Positions 1 through 5,202 are shown, counted from the stretch's first letter. The stretch is DNA of 5,202 nt from Flavobacteriales bacterium UBA4474 (GCA_002389295.1 DGOE01000094.1:1-5202), one strand, 5' to 3'. The notes: generated by a model not told the origin, from the sequence alone. Program-made: numbers and translations.

Positions 1-221
1 TGGGCCAAGTGAATCGAAGGCCCTTGACTGCTGGGTAAGCTCCATCCTGAGCAGCAACCGCTGGAGTACTGGCCGGTGCCCATGTATACCAGTCCGTTGG
101 ATGTGACGGTGATCTCGTTGACCATCTCGTCGTAGAAAGGGAAAGCAAAACCCAACTGTAAGACTTCCGTGCACTCATCGCAGTCCGTGACTGTGCTCAG
201 CACGCCTTGGTCCAGCGGGAA
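1..221 (-). other. NIDO-like beta module, copy 2 (residues 1312-1384, cut by window edge)
   Basis: The sequence F1312-P-L, L1334-G-F-A-F-P-F-Y, I1348-T-V-T-S-N-G-L-V-Y-M-G, G1366-C-C1368 and P1379-S-I-H-L aligns almost without gaps to copy 1. The codons differ widely between copies, so the duplication is not recent. The module continues to the left of the window. Confidence 0.65.
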
Positions 222-3200
222 GGTCGGTGCAGGGTTGGACAGTTCGGTGGTGATGGCGTAGTCCCATTGTGGTCCGCCCAACTTGGCGGTGGTGCCGTCG
301 GGCGCGATCAGATTGACAGAGAGGTTGGCAGGTACCACATCAGTGGTTTCATTCCAATTCATCGAGACGGTCACACTGTCCAATGTCCCTTCAGCCATAA
401 ATGCTGAGGCAGGGGCGGAGCCCATTGCGGGCAATTCAGCCGCGTATTCCTGGCCTTCCAATGCTGCGGCGGGGATGACCTCGACGGTGGCCGTTCCCTG
501 GGTAGGTTGACCTGTCAAGCTGTAGGTATCCAAAACGTCAGCATCGAATCCTGCAATCGAAATGTGGACGGTGTCGCGCTCTACCGCAGTGGTGAGGAAG
601 GTCACTGCCGTCCCACCATTTTGGGTTACGGTGACCGGAGCCGGCGTGCCTTGTGCACCTTCGAGGATGAAGTCCGCCACGAAGGGGTCATTCACTGGGT
701 ATATGGTGAGGGAAGGACTCTCCGGCGAAAGACCGGGGAGCGATACGGAGAGGTCGAAATATGAAGATGAGCCTTGCTCGTGGGTATTGGTGACCATCAG
801 AGACCAATCGGTCCCTGAGCCTGACATAGCAGAGGGGAGGTCAAACGTGTGCGTATATCTCCCGGTCGAGCCGTCGTTCCACGATTCGGGCCAAGGATAG
901 GCTGCTGTCGATCCCGAGGGATTCGGGTTCCAGGAGAAAATGGTGGGGGCCGTCATGTAGGCCACATTGAACGCGGGGTCAAAGCTGGCATTTACACCGT
1001 CTCCGGCATTGATTCCGACCGTGATGCCTGTATAGTTCGAGTTGTTGTAACCACCGTGGTACAGCTCGATACTGCCATCGGCTTCCCGCAGGATCAGTTG
1101 GGCATCAATCGGGACTAAGTTGTAGGATTCTGGTATTTGGTAATAACTAACAACAAATTCTCGGTTCGGAGCGCTACCATACGTTTCAACGAAGATGCCT
1201 CCGCCAAAATCGCTCGTGTAGCCCAGATTGGTGTTGAATACATGAATGGAGGGTGCGGAAGACGCAAAGGGAAGTGCATTGACTGGACAGCATCCTGTCT
1301 CTGAATTGGTCGCTTCGCCTAGGTAAACAACGCCATGGGTAGACACTGTGATTTGTTGATAATCCTGACCATAAAAAGAGAAAGAAAAGCCGAGCTCCAC
1401 CAGTTGATTCGCGTTTTGTGACCCTTGCAGAATGGGCGTTCCCACGTTCAGCGGATAAGCAAGGTCAGGATCGCCACCGCTGGCTCCCTCGAATGGAATT
1501 CCACCTTCTAACTCACACATGAAGGAGTCGAAGGCCGGCGCGTTTTCATCGCAATATTCACACAGGATTGAACTGTAGGAAGGATGTGTTGGGTCGCAAT
1601 AATCTGGGGCGTTGAAAGGCGTCCCTCCATACAGGTTGCATTCATCATCATTGAACATCCCAGAGGGATTGGACGCATCGCAAAGTTCACACAAATAGGG
1701 GTCGAAATCCATGTAGGGACAATCCACGACTCCGGAGCCACCATCCAAATTGGATGCCGGGAGGCTGCCCATGGTGTACGAGGGCCTCTGGACATGTCCC
1801 CCGATGGTGTAGCAGGCTCCATCCGGAGCACAGAGCGCCATTTCCATGTCTCCCGGATAAGTGTCGGGGCTGTTCGATGGTGTGGAGCCGTCCGAGCAAA
1901 AGGTCGTTTGGTCTTGGTAGGTGAAATCATACCCTGATCCGGCCGCCATGACCGTGCCGTCGACCTCCAGTGAATAGTTGCCGGTAGTCATGCCGTCTCC
2001 ATAGGTGTCATTGATGGTGAGCGTATAGCATCCACTGGGCAGCACCTCCGATGTTGTGTAGCTGGTATTGCTTTGGAAATTGGATCCGGACATGACCGCT
2101 TGGCCATTCGCATTGACCAGGTTCCAGTTTGTTTCGTTCCCAAAGGCATCGGTGAAGAGGGTCATGGTGAAGGTCTGCATGACAGTCGGGGCCTGGATTG
2201 GTGAAACATTACCGAACCAGTCCATTTCCACGGTCACCGATTGGGTGGTTCCATCTGCGGAGAAAAGTGTGGTATCTGCACCCAATGGGGACAGGGCACC
2301 ATTGATGGAGATGGCGGTTGGTTGGCTGGTGCCGATCCATTGGGTGGCCCTGTTCATGATGTCGACCTCGAAGGGTTCGGGCTGACCGGCTGTGTGCGTG
2401 TTGGCTTCGCTCGTGCAATTCAAGGTGAAATCCATCAGGTATTGGTTGCCCATCTGGAAGTTCGAGATGTAGCAGTAACCGGCGCCGCTTGGGGTGGGGA
2501 AATGCCGTCCGGCAGAGACCTCATCAGCATCCATGCCCCATTCCGTATCCGAGGGCTTTTTCCAATTCAACGAGAGGGTCCCTGCCGAACTGAACCTCCA
2601 TGAGCGCAAGCGGATGGGGTAGATTTCTCCCGCGGTCATATTCACGGTGCCGGTCAATTCGCCATGCACTCCCATGCCCGTGGCACTGGTCAGAACGGTG
2701 TCGCCGCCGATCAAGAGGTTGCAACCCCATCCTGAGGTGACGCTGAAATTGTACTCTCCCGTTTCTTGAGGCCGGAAGTAACCGTAGATCTGAGCAGCGG
2801 AATTGCTAGAGTAGTTGTTGGCGAAAAGGTTGTTGGTGAAGTCATAGGTGTGGGTGTAGGGGTAGGGTGCGGAAATGCCTTCGTTGTCCGCGTTGTAATA
2901 ATCTTCGGGGTTCCATCCTGTCATGGCCGTTGAGAGGTATTGATACTGGAACAGCAATTGCCCTTGCTTGATGTCATCCCCTGCGAGCGGAGGCAGCAGG
3001 CCCTGCTCATCCCGGGCGATGAAATCCAATGTGTCGCTCTCGTCCTCGTTGATGACGATGTCGATGTCTGTGCCTTCTGCAGGCTGGAAAACATGGCTCG
3101 GCACGTAAGTGAGTTCGATGAAAAGCACACCGTCGTTTCCGAGGATGTCCGAATAGGAGACTTCCATAGAGACCGAACCTGTAAATCCAGGATCGGGGGT

Positions 3201-4154
3201 GAAGGTGTAGTTGTAGCTCGCAGATTGGGGGTAATTATAACTGATGCCACCGGTCAAAGTGCCAGAAAGGGGGGAGCTGATGTTGATGAAGTCGATGGTG
3301 TCACTGTCGCTGACATACAGGTAGAATGCGCAGGGTTCATTCGGGCCAAGGCTCGTGGAAGCCATGGGTGTCGTCTGCTGGGACGTCGAGTCTCCAGGGT
3401 AGTAAGAAAGTCCACTTGTAGAGCTCGACACGGAGATGTAATGGGGGTCGTCGACAGGGGCGACGTCATACACCAAGGTGCCCAGGACGGGCGTGGTGAG
3501 CCCTGAGAAATTGGCCTGGTATTGGCAAGAACCCGAACCGTATTGGTTGTAACTCGGTGTGGCTTGAAAGGTGACTTCATTCGCCTCTACACTTCCGGAG
3601 AGGTTGAGCCAAGAGGGACAGGTGTTGGCGGCGATGTAAGGCATGTTGTTGCCGCCGTAAGAGCCGATGTAGCCCGACCCACTGCCCGCAGTCTCTTCAT
3701 CTGTTGCGATGCTGATGGCCGGCAATTCCGGGATGATGAAGGGGTTCATGGTAAATTGAATCGAGCCCAACGCCGTTCCGCCACGGTTGTACTCCACCCA
3801 GAATGTCTCCGCTGGAAATTGCAAACCGTTTAATGACCAATTCAGTTCTGTATATCCCCCAGAAGCAAGGCCGTCACCGTCTATGGCCATATCAAAGGAT
3901 GCGTAGGTAAAACTGAATTGACAGCACATCAGGCTATCCAGTGCACCGGCGTTGTCACTCAACACTGTGAAGGACACGTCCGGGGAGAGCGGGAATGAAG
4001 TGGACCACGGTATGGTGAATGTACCAGATGCTTGTCCGCCCACTTCCATGGGGGGAACTTGAACCAAATACTGGCCTTGGGAGAAGGCGGTCGTGCCGCA
4101 GAAAAACAGACAGCAGCTCGCGGTGAGATGGAGCAAACGGGCAAGGATTCGCAT
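1..4154 (-). CDS. Giant secreted multi-module surface protein (partial, C-terminus outside window)
   Basis: One frame stays open for 1384 codons from ATG 4154 to base 1, with no stop inside the window. An in-frame TAA at 4197-4199 lies upstream, with no other start codon in between, and a signal peptide begins at once, so this start is firm. The mature protein is rich in Thr, Ser, Gly, Asn and Tyr with very few Lys, typical of exported beta-sandwich proteins. Modules in order: unassigned beta region 26-130; Ig-like stretch around CPSWL (179-183); tandem-95/cadherin-like 234-351; a second unit opening with NED at 369-371; PA14/GLEYA-like 390-535; DxYGDG module 659-753; Cys-rich repeats 812-888; NIDO-like 900-1063; tandem-95-like 1154-1235; second NIDO-like copy from 1312. 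No catalytic domain is visible, so I infer an adhesin or structural surface protein. Export through the type IX system is plausible but cannot be tested without the C-terminus. No clear promoter or Shine-Dalgarno precedes it. The exact family is not recognised. Confidence 0.9.
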   Translation of the reverse strand, partial: MRILARLLHLTASCCLFFCGTTAFSQGQYLVQVPPMEVGGQASGTFTIPWSTSFPLSPDVSFTVLSDNAGALDSLMCCQFSFTYASFDMAIDGDGLASGGYTELNWSLNGLQFPAETFWVEYNRGGTALGSIQFTMNPFIIPELPAISIATDEETAGSGSGYIGSYGGNNMPYIAANTCPSWLNLSGSVEANEVTFQATPSYNQYGSGSCQYQANFSGLTTPVLGTLVYDVAPVDDPHYISVSSSTSGLSYYPGDSTSQQTTPMASTSLGPNEPCAFYLYVSDSDTIDFINISSPLSGTLTGGISYNYPQSASYNYTFTPDPGFTGSVSMEVSYSDILGNDGVLFIELTYVPSHVFQPAEGTDIDIVINEDESDTLDFIARDEQGLLPPLAGDDIKQGQLLFQYQYLSTAMTGWNPEDYYNADNEGISAPYPYTHTYDFTNNLFANNYSSNSAAQIYGYFRPQETGEYNFSVTSGWGCNLLIGGDTVLTSATGMGVHGELTGTVNMTAGEIYPIRLRSWRFSSAGTLSLNWKKPSDTEWGMDADEVSAGRHFPTPSGAGYCYISNFQMGNQYLMDFTLNCTSEANTHTAGQPEPFEVDIMNRATQWIGTSQPTAISINGALSPLGADTTLFSADGTTQSVTVEMDWFGNVSPIQAPTVMQTFTMTLFTDAFGNETNWNLVNANGQAVMSGSNFQSNTSYTTSEVLPSGCYTLTINDTYGDGMTTGNYSLEVDGTVMAAGSGYDFTYQDQTTFCSDGSTPSNSPDTYPGDMEMALCAPDGACYTIGGHVQRPSYTMGSLPASNLDGGSGVVDCPYMDFDPYLCELCDASNPSGMFNDDECNLYGGTPFNAPDYCDPTHPSYSSILCEYCDENAPAFDSFMCELEGGIPFEGASGGDPDLAYPLNVGTPILQGSQNANQLVELGFSFSFYGQDYQQITVSTHGVVYLGEATNSETGCCPVNALPFASSAPSIHVFNTNLGYTSDFGGGIFVETYGSAPNREFVVSYYQIPESYNLVPIDAQLILREADGSIELYHGGYNNSNYTGITVGINAGDGVNASFDPAFNVAYMTAPTIFSWNPNPSGSTAAYPWPESWNDGSTGRYTHTFDLPSAMSGSGTDWSLMVTNTHEQGSSSYFDLSVSLPGLSPESPSLTIYPVNDPFVADFILEGAQGTPAPVTVTQNGGTAVTFLTTAVERDTVHISIAGFDADVLDTYSLTGQPTQGTATVEVIPAAALEGQEYAAELPAMGSAPASAFMAEGTLDSVTVSMNWNETTDVVPANLSVNLIAPDGTTAKLGGPQWDYAITTELSNPAPTFPLDQGVLSTVTDCDECTEVLQLGFAFPFYDEMVNEITVTSNGLVYMGTGQYSSGCCSGWSLPSSQGPSIHLA
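450..695 (-). other. Tandem-95 / cadherin-like unit (residues 1154-1235)
   Basis: The unit is introduced by Y-P-V1154-N-D-P1157, the classic inter-repeat linker. It contains G-F1203-D-A-D1206 and then T-Y-S-L-T-G-Q1216-P-T-Q-G-T1221-A-T-V, which corresponds to the D-x-D ... TYSL..QPxxGT core of tandem-95 repeats. An adhesive or spacer role is inferred from the family. Confidence 0.6.
966..1457 (-). other. NIDO-like beta module, copy 1 (residues 900-1063)
   Basis: The module begins with a Y900-P-L strand, then L921-G-F-S-F-S-F-Y-G, an I935-T-V-S-T-H-G-V-V-Y-L-G strand pair, and a C955-C956 pair. Next comes P-S-I-H-V-F, a G-G-G-I-F-V-E-T segment with E-F-V-V-S-Y-Y, and finally A-Q-L-I-L-R-E-A-D-G-S-I-E-L-Y plus G-I-T-V-G-I-N. 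This succession (LPFxFxFYG, vssNGxlxfG, a rFvVxW-type strand, xQvILyexGxIxxxY) resembles the nidogen-like extracellular pattern of many bacterial secreted proteins. A second copy starts 412 residues later. Confidence 0.55.
1491..1721 (-). repeat. Two 43-residue Cys-rich repeats (residues 812-888)
   Basis: The two units share the pattern L-C-E-[LY]-C-D, a Pro-containing spacer, then F, C-x-L-x-G-G-x-P-F. Unit 1 has L821-C-E-L-C-D826 and C839-N-L-Y-G-G-T-P-F847. Unit 2 has L864-C-E-Y-C-D869 and C880-E-L-E-G-G-I-P-F888. An upstream cysteine (C812 and C853) and a tyrosine before LCE are also shared. Disulfide-stabilised small modules or metal binding are both possible. I do not recognise the family. 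Confidence 0.75.
1896..2180 (-). other. DxYGDG beta module typical of flavobacterial secreted proteins (residues 659-753)
   Basis: The module starts at M659 with a T-M-T-L-F-T-D-A-F-G strand. It continues through a W-N-L-V segment and reaches C-Y-T-L-T-I followed by N-D716-T-Y-G-D720-G-M. It closes with a Y-S-L-E-V-D strand and ends at F752-C753. This order, a charged turn followed by S/T-W-x-L, CYTxTI and D-x-YGDG, recurs in secreted proteins of Flavobacteriia and relatives. The aspartates of DxYGDG look suited to binding calcium, which is an inference. Function of the module is unknown. Confidence 0.6.
2550..2987 (-). other. PA14/GLEYA-like domain (residues 390-535)
   Basis: The signature strands appear in the right order. 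Y457-G-Y-F460 is followed by P462-Q-E-T-G466-E-Y-N-F470, then L480-L-I-G-G-D485, then G509-E-I-Y-P-I-R-L516, and finally L527-S-L-N-W531-K-K-P534. This matches the PA14/GLEYA beta-barrel pattern (a YF strand, TGxYxF, an LxIGG hairpin, GxxYPIR, and LxWxxP). Family members often bind carbohydrates in adhesins and glycosidases. The loop between F470 and L480, which in lectin members carries paired aspartates, reads S-V-T-S-G-W-G-C-N here and has none. Confidence 0.65.
3102..3455 (-). other. Tandem-95 / cadherin-like domain (residues 234-351)
   Basis: The unit opens with a V234-D-D-P237 linker, like the VND-P junctions between tandem-95 repeats. It contains the hallmark strand T-F-T-P320-D-P-G-F-T-G326, followed by an acidic S-Y-S-D turn. 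Such repeats form calcium-stabilised beta sandwiches in bacterial surface proteins. A following unit seems to begin at 363-385, where I-N369-E-D-E-S-D is the usual NED opening, but it passes straight into the PA14-like domain. The family call rests on motifs read by eye. Confidence 0.55.
4080..4154 (-). other. Sec signal peptide of the giant surface protein
   Basis: Residues 1-25 have the three expected parts. The basic n-region carries Arg2 and Arg6, the hydrophobic core runs from about Leu7 to Cys19, and a polar end leads to A23-F24-S25 before Gln26. Cleavage between Ser25 and Gln26 fits signal peptidase I and the Ser/Ala-Gln boundary frequent in Bacteroidota exports. Cysteines 14, 15 and 19 lie in the core, but the residues before them (for example LFFC) do not form a good lipobox, so a lipoprotein is less likely. 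Confidence 0.85.
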
Positions 4155-4452
4155 GATGATTCGGTTGCTTCTAAGGTAATTTTCGAGCCCGCAGGATTAA
4201 CAATCGTTTGTTGCTACTGGCCCCTTTTTGGGTTTGGCTGTTGCACAATAAACTTTCTATTCAACATTTTCTATGTTCAGTGATTCATAATCATATATTA
4301 ATTGGTTTATGGTCTTTTTGAAACGAATGCAAAACCATTTTCCGTAATGCTGTTTTCCGCTCTTACGTCTTGTGTTATACTTTATTACGCTTATTTTTTT
4401 GATTGTGCCTCTACCTTTTTTAGAGCGGACCCTATAAAATCCAGAAAGCGCG

Positions 4453-4468
4453 TTCAATCTTGATTGAA
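4453..4468. promoter_or_regulatory. Perfect 7-bp inverted repeat, possible operator
   Basis: TTCAATC and GATTGAA are exact reverse complements separated by TT. The 16-bp site lies 91 bp upstream of the candidate ndk -7 element. The short spacer suits a dimeric DNA-binding protein better than an RNA hairpin, because a two-base loop is strained. The regulator is unknown. Confidence 0.35.
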
Positions 4469-4497
4469 GGGGTGATTTTGGAATGAAGGGGCTTGTC

Positions 4498-4527
4498 GGA
4501 AAGGCCATGCGCATTTCATGCCCTTCC
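4498..4527 (+). other. Imperfect hairpin upstream of ndk
   Basis: The left arm GGAAAGGCCATG (4498-4509) pairs with CATGCCCTTCC (4517-4527) across a seven-base loop. Ten pairs form, with one bulged C and one A/C mismatch. No T-run follows, so it is not a classic terminator. It lies upstream of the candidate ndk transcription start and may be a DNA site rather than an RNA structure. Confidence 0.3.
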
Positions 4528-4559
4528 CTGGACCTAGGAAATGGCTGTGAGGAAACCCC

Positions 4560-4567
4560 TATTTTTG
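4560..4567 (+). promoter_or_regulatory. Candidate Bacteroidota -7 promoter element for ndk
   Basis: TATTTTTG is an exact match to the TAnnTTTG -7 consensus used by the primary sigma factor of Bacteroidota. It sits 33 bp before the ndk start codon, which would give a leader of roughly 25 nt. No TTTG-type -33 element is found at the usual spacing, so the upstream half is weak. Confidence 0.5.
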
Positions 4568-4599
4568 CACGGCGAAATCGCCCATTACAATAAGAGACC

Positions 4600-5019
4600 A
4601 TGGCCACCAACCGCACCTTTACCATGATCAAGCCGGACGCTACCGGCGCTGGTCACACCGGCAAAATCATTGACCGGATCATCGAGAACGGATTCACCAT
4701 CAAGGCGATGAAGTGGACCCAGCTCACGCTCGCCGACGCACAGGCATTCTATGCGGTGCACAGCGAGCGCCCCTTCTTTGGTGAGCTCACCGAGTACATG
4801 AGCAGTGGCCCCATCGTGGCGGCCATCCTTGAAAAGGACAATGCCGTTGCTGATTTCCGGACGCTGATTGGTGCCACGAACCCCGCTGAAGCTGCGCCTG
4901 GTACCATCCGCGCAGACTTCGCCGAGAGCATTGCCGCCAATGCCGTTCACGGCAGCGACAGCGACGAGAACGCGGCCATCGAAGGCAGCTTCTACTTCTC
5001 CGAGCGCGAGCTCGCCTGA
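4600..5019 (+). CDS. ndk: Nucleoside diphosphate kinase
   Basis: This cytosolic enzyme transfers the gamma phosphate of ATP to other nucleoside diphosphates through a phosphohistidine intermediate, balancing (d)NTP pools. The 139-residue length is normal for bacterial Ndk. The active-site signature N114-A-V-H117-G-S-D120 is present, with His117 as the phosphorylated residue. The other nucleotide-binding residues fall at the positions expected from human NDPK minus one: K11 (in KPDA), F59, R87, T93 and R104. The segments ERPFFGEL, SGPIVAA and GATNP are also family hallmarks. ATG 4600 is preceded by A-rich AAGAGA rather than a strong Shine-Dalgarno, as is usual in Bacteroidota. The start gives the standard N-terminus, with FTMIKPDA at residues 7-14. 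The gene is divergent from the surface-protein gene and 118 bp upstream of icd in the same direction. No T-rich terminator follows it. Confidence 0.97.
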   Translation: MATNRTFTMIKPDATGAGHTGKIIDRIIENGFTIKAMKWTQLTLADAQAFYAVHSERPFFGELTEYMSSGPIVAAILEKDNAVADFRTLIGATNPAEAAPGTIRADFAESIAANAVHGSDSDENAAIEGSFYFSERELA

Positions 5020-5057
5020 TTAGAGGACTGCCCCCAAAAGGTGTATTTGAGACACGA

Positions 5058-5090
5058 TTTGACCGACCCTTGGGCTCGGCAGTACTTTCG
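5058..5090 (+). promoter_or_regulatory. Candidate promoter for icd
   Basis: TTTG at 5058-5061 could be a Bacteroidota -33 element. It is followed after 21 bp by TACTTTCG at 5083-5090, which matches TAnnTTTG except for one base. The spacing fits this promoter class. Transcription would start near 5095 and leave a leader of about 40 nt. This suggests that icd can be expressed independently of ndk, although read-through from ndk is not excluded. Confidence 0.4.
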
Positions 5091-5095
5091 CGCCC

Positions 5096-5121
5096 CGTCG
5101 GTTCTACACACAGGGCCGACG
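5096..5121 (+). other. Hairpin in the icd leader
   Basis: CGTCGG (5096-5101) and CCGACG (5116-5121) are exact reverse complements around a 14-base loop. The structure would lie in the icd 5' untranslated region and end 16 bases before the start codon. No T-run follows, so it is not an intrinsic terminator. An mRNA-stabilising or regulatory role is possible, and chance is also possible for a stem this short. Confidence 0.3.
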
Positions 5122-5137
5122 CATACCAACAAGAGAC

Positions 5138-5202
5138 ATGGAAAAGATCAAGGTCCATAACCCTGTCGTCGAGCTCGACGGCGATGAGATGACCCGCATC
5201 AT
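5138..5202 (+). CDS. icd: NADP-dependent isocitrate dehydrogenase, eukaryote-type (5' fragment)
   Basis: Only the first 21 codons and two further bases are present before the right edge. The visible N-terminus begins M-E-K-I-K-V and continues N8-P-V-V-E-L-D-G-D-E-M-T-R-I21. This is the highly conserved opening of the homodimeric NADP-dependent isocitrate dehydrogenase subfamily that also includes mitochondrial and cytosolic eukaryotic enzymes (NPVVEMDGDEMTRI). The enzyme oxidises isocitrate to 2-oxoglutarate and CO2 in the TCA cycle and yields NADPH. The ATG at 5138 is preceded by the A-rich AAGAGAC, nearly identical to the ndk start context. The E. coli-type Icd has a different N-terminus, so this is the other subfamily. 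The call rests on a short but distinctive stretch. Confidence 0.88.
   Translation, partial: MEKIKVHNPVVELDGDEMTRI

Larger units (their letters stand above)
4155..4599. other. Divergent intergenic region between the surface-protein gene and ndk
   Basis: No convincing gene lies in these 445 bp. The stretch from about 4200 to 4440 is clearly richer in A and T than the flanking genes and has runs of T (such as 4394-4400). The right part returns to mixed composition and holds two inverted repeats (4453-4468 and 4498-4527) plus the candidate ndk -7 element. For the leftward gene I found no good match to the Bacteroidota -7 consensus; only a weak AACAA/TTGTT inverted repeat at 4199-4212 lies just upstream of its start. 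Confidence 0.7.

Noticed and set aside
1491..1721. CRISPR-like direct repeats
   Set aside because: The periodicity is at the protein level, with only two diverged units. There are no identical DNA repeats with unique spacers.
1508..1930. 140-codon minus-strand frame (and overlapping plus-strand 1584-1937)
   Set aside because: Both are out-of-frame readings of the Cys-rich and DxYGDG coding region. The true minus-strand frame there carries the ordered LCExCD repeats.
2940..3506. 188-codon plus-strand open frame inside the surface-protein gene
   Set aside because: It is fully antisense to a well-supported long frame with recognisable modules. Its translation has no recognisable domain and no start context.
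4080..4154. Lipoprotein signal for the surface protein
   Set aside because: Cysteines 14, 15 and 19 lie within the hydrophobic core but lack a proper lipobox, whereas a signal peptidase I site at AFS-Q fits well.
4356..4429. TCCGCTC (4356-4362) and GAGCGGA (4423-4429) inverted repeat
   Set aside because: The 7-bp arms are 60 bases apart across an AT-rich stretch. This is too weak and distant to support a structure or binding site.
4483..4593. 36-codon plus-strand frame (MKGLVGKAMR...) just upstream of ndk
   Set aside because: It runs through the candidate -7 element and ends inside the A-rich ndk start context. It has no ribosome-binding signal or recognisable sequence.
4257..4631. 124-codon minus-strand frame across the intergenic region into ndk
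   Set aside because: It is a very basic, low-quality translation that starts inside the ndk coding region and passes through the AT-rich spacer. No domain or promoter supports it.
4585..4950. 121-codon minus-strand frame antisense to ndk
   Set aside because: It is a shadow of the conserved ndk codons, with no independent evidence.

Overview
The window most likely comes from a member of the Bacteroidota, probably Flavobacteriales-like and from the GC-balanced end of that group. Three observations point there. The nucleoside diphosphate kinase reads like flavobacterial Ndk. A perfect TAnnTTTG -7 element sits in front of ndk, and start sites lack a strong Shine-Dalgarno sequence. The largest gene encodes a Sec-exported, multi-module protein of the kind Bacteroidota display or secrete. 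No lineage marker such as rRNA is present, so the assignment is an inference.

Layout. Positions 1-4154 on the minus strand are one unbroken reading frame of 1384 codons. It starts at an ATG at 4154 and runs off the left edge of the window without a stop. I translated it codon by codon, and the frame stays consistent from the start codon to base 1. It encodes a signal peptide followed by a string of beta-rich extracellular modules. In order these are an unassigned N-terminal region, an Ig/cadherin-like (tandem-95) stretch, a PA14/GLEYA-like domain, a DxYGDG module common in flavobacterial secreted proteins, a cysteine-rich pair of 43-residue repeats, a NIDO-like beta module, a second tandem-95-like unit, and the start of a second NIDO-like copy. 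The C-terminus, where a type IX secretion signal would be expected, is outside the window.

Positions 4155-4599 are a 445-bp divergent intergenic region. It is AT-rich in its left half and carries inverted repeats near its right end. It faces ndk (4600-5019, plus strand), a complete 139-residue nucleoside diphosphate kinase with all catalytic residues. A 118-bp gap with a candidate promoter and two small hairpins follows. The first 21 codons of a eukaryote-type NADP-dependent isocitrate dehydrogenase start at 5138 and are cut by the right edge.

The two right-hand genes are housekeeping metabolism (nucleotide balance, TCA cycle). The left-hand gene is transcribed away from them and looks functionally unrelated. 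I see no mobile element, CRISPR array, tRNA or rRNA, and no clear multi-gene novel system. The unusual content is the modular surface protein: its Cys repeat, its divergent PA14-like domain and its long-range module duplication.
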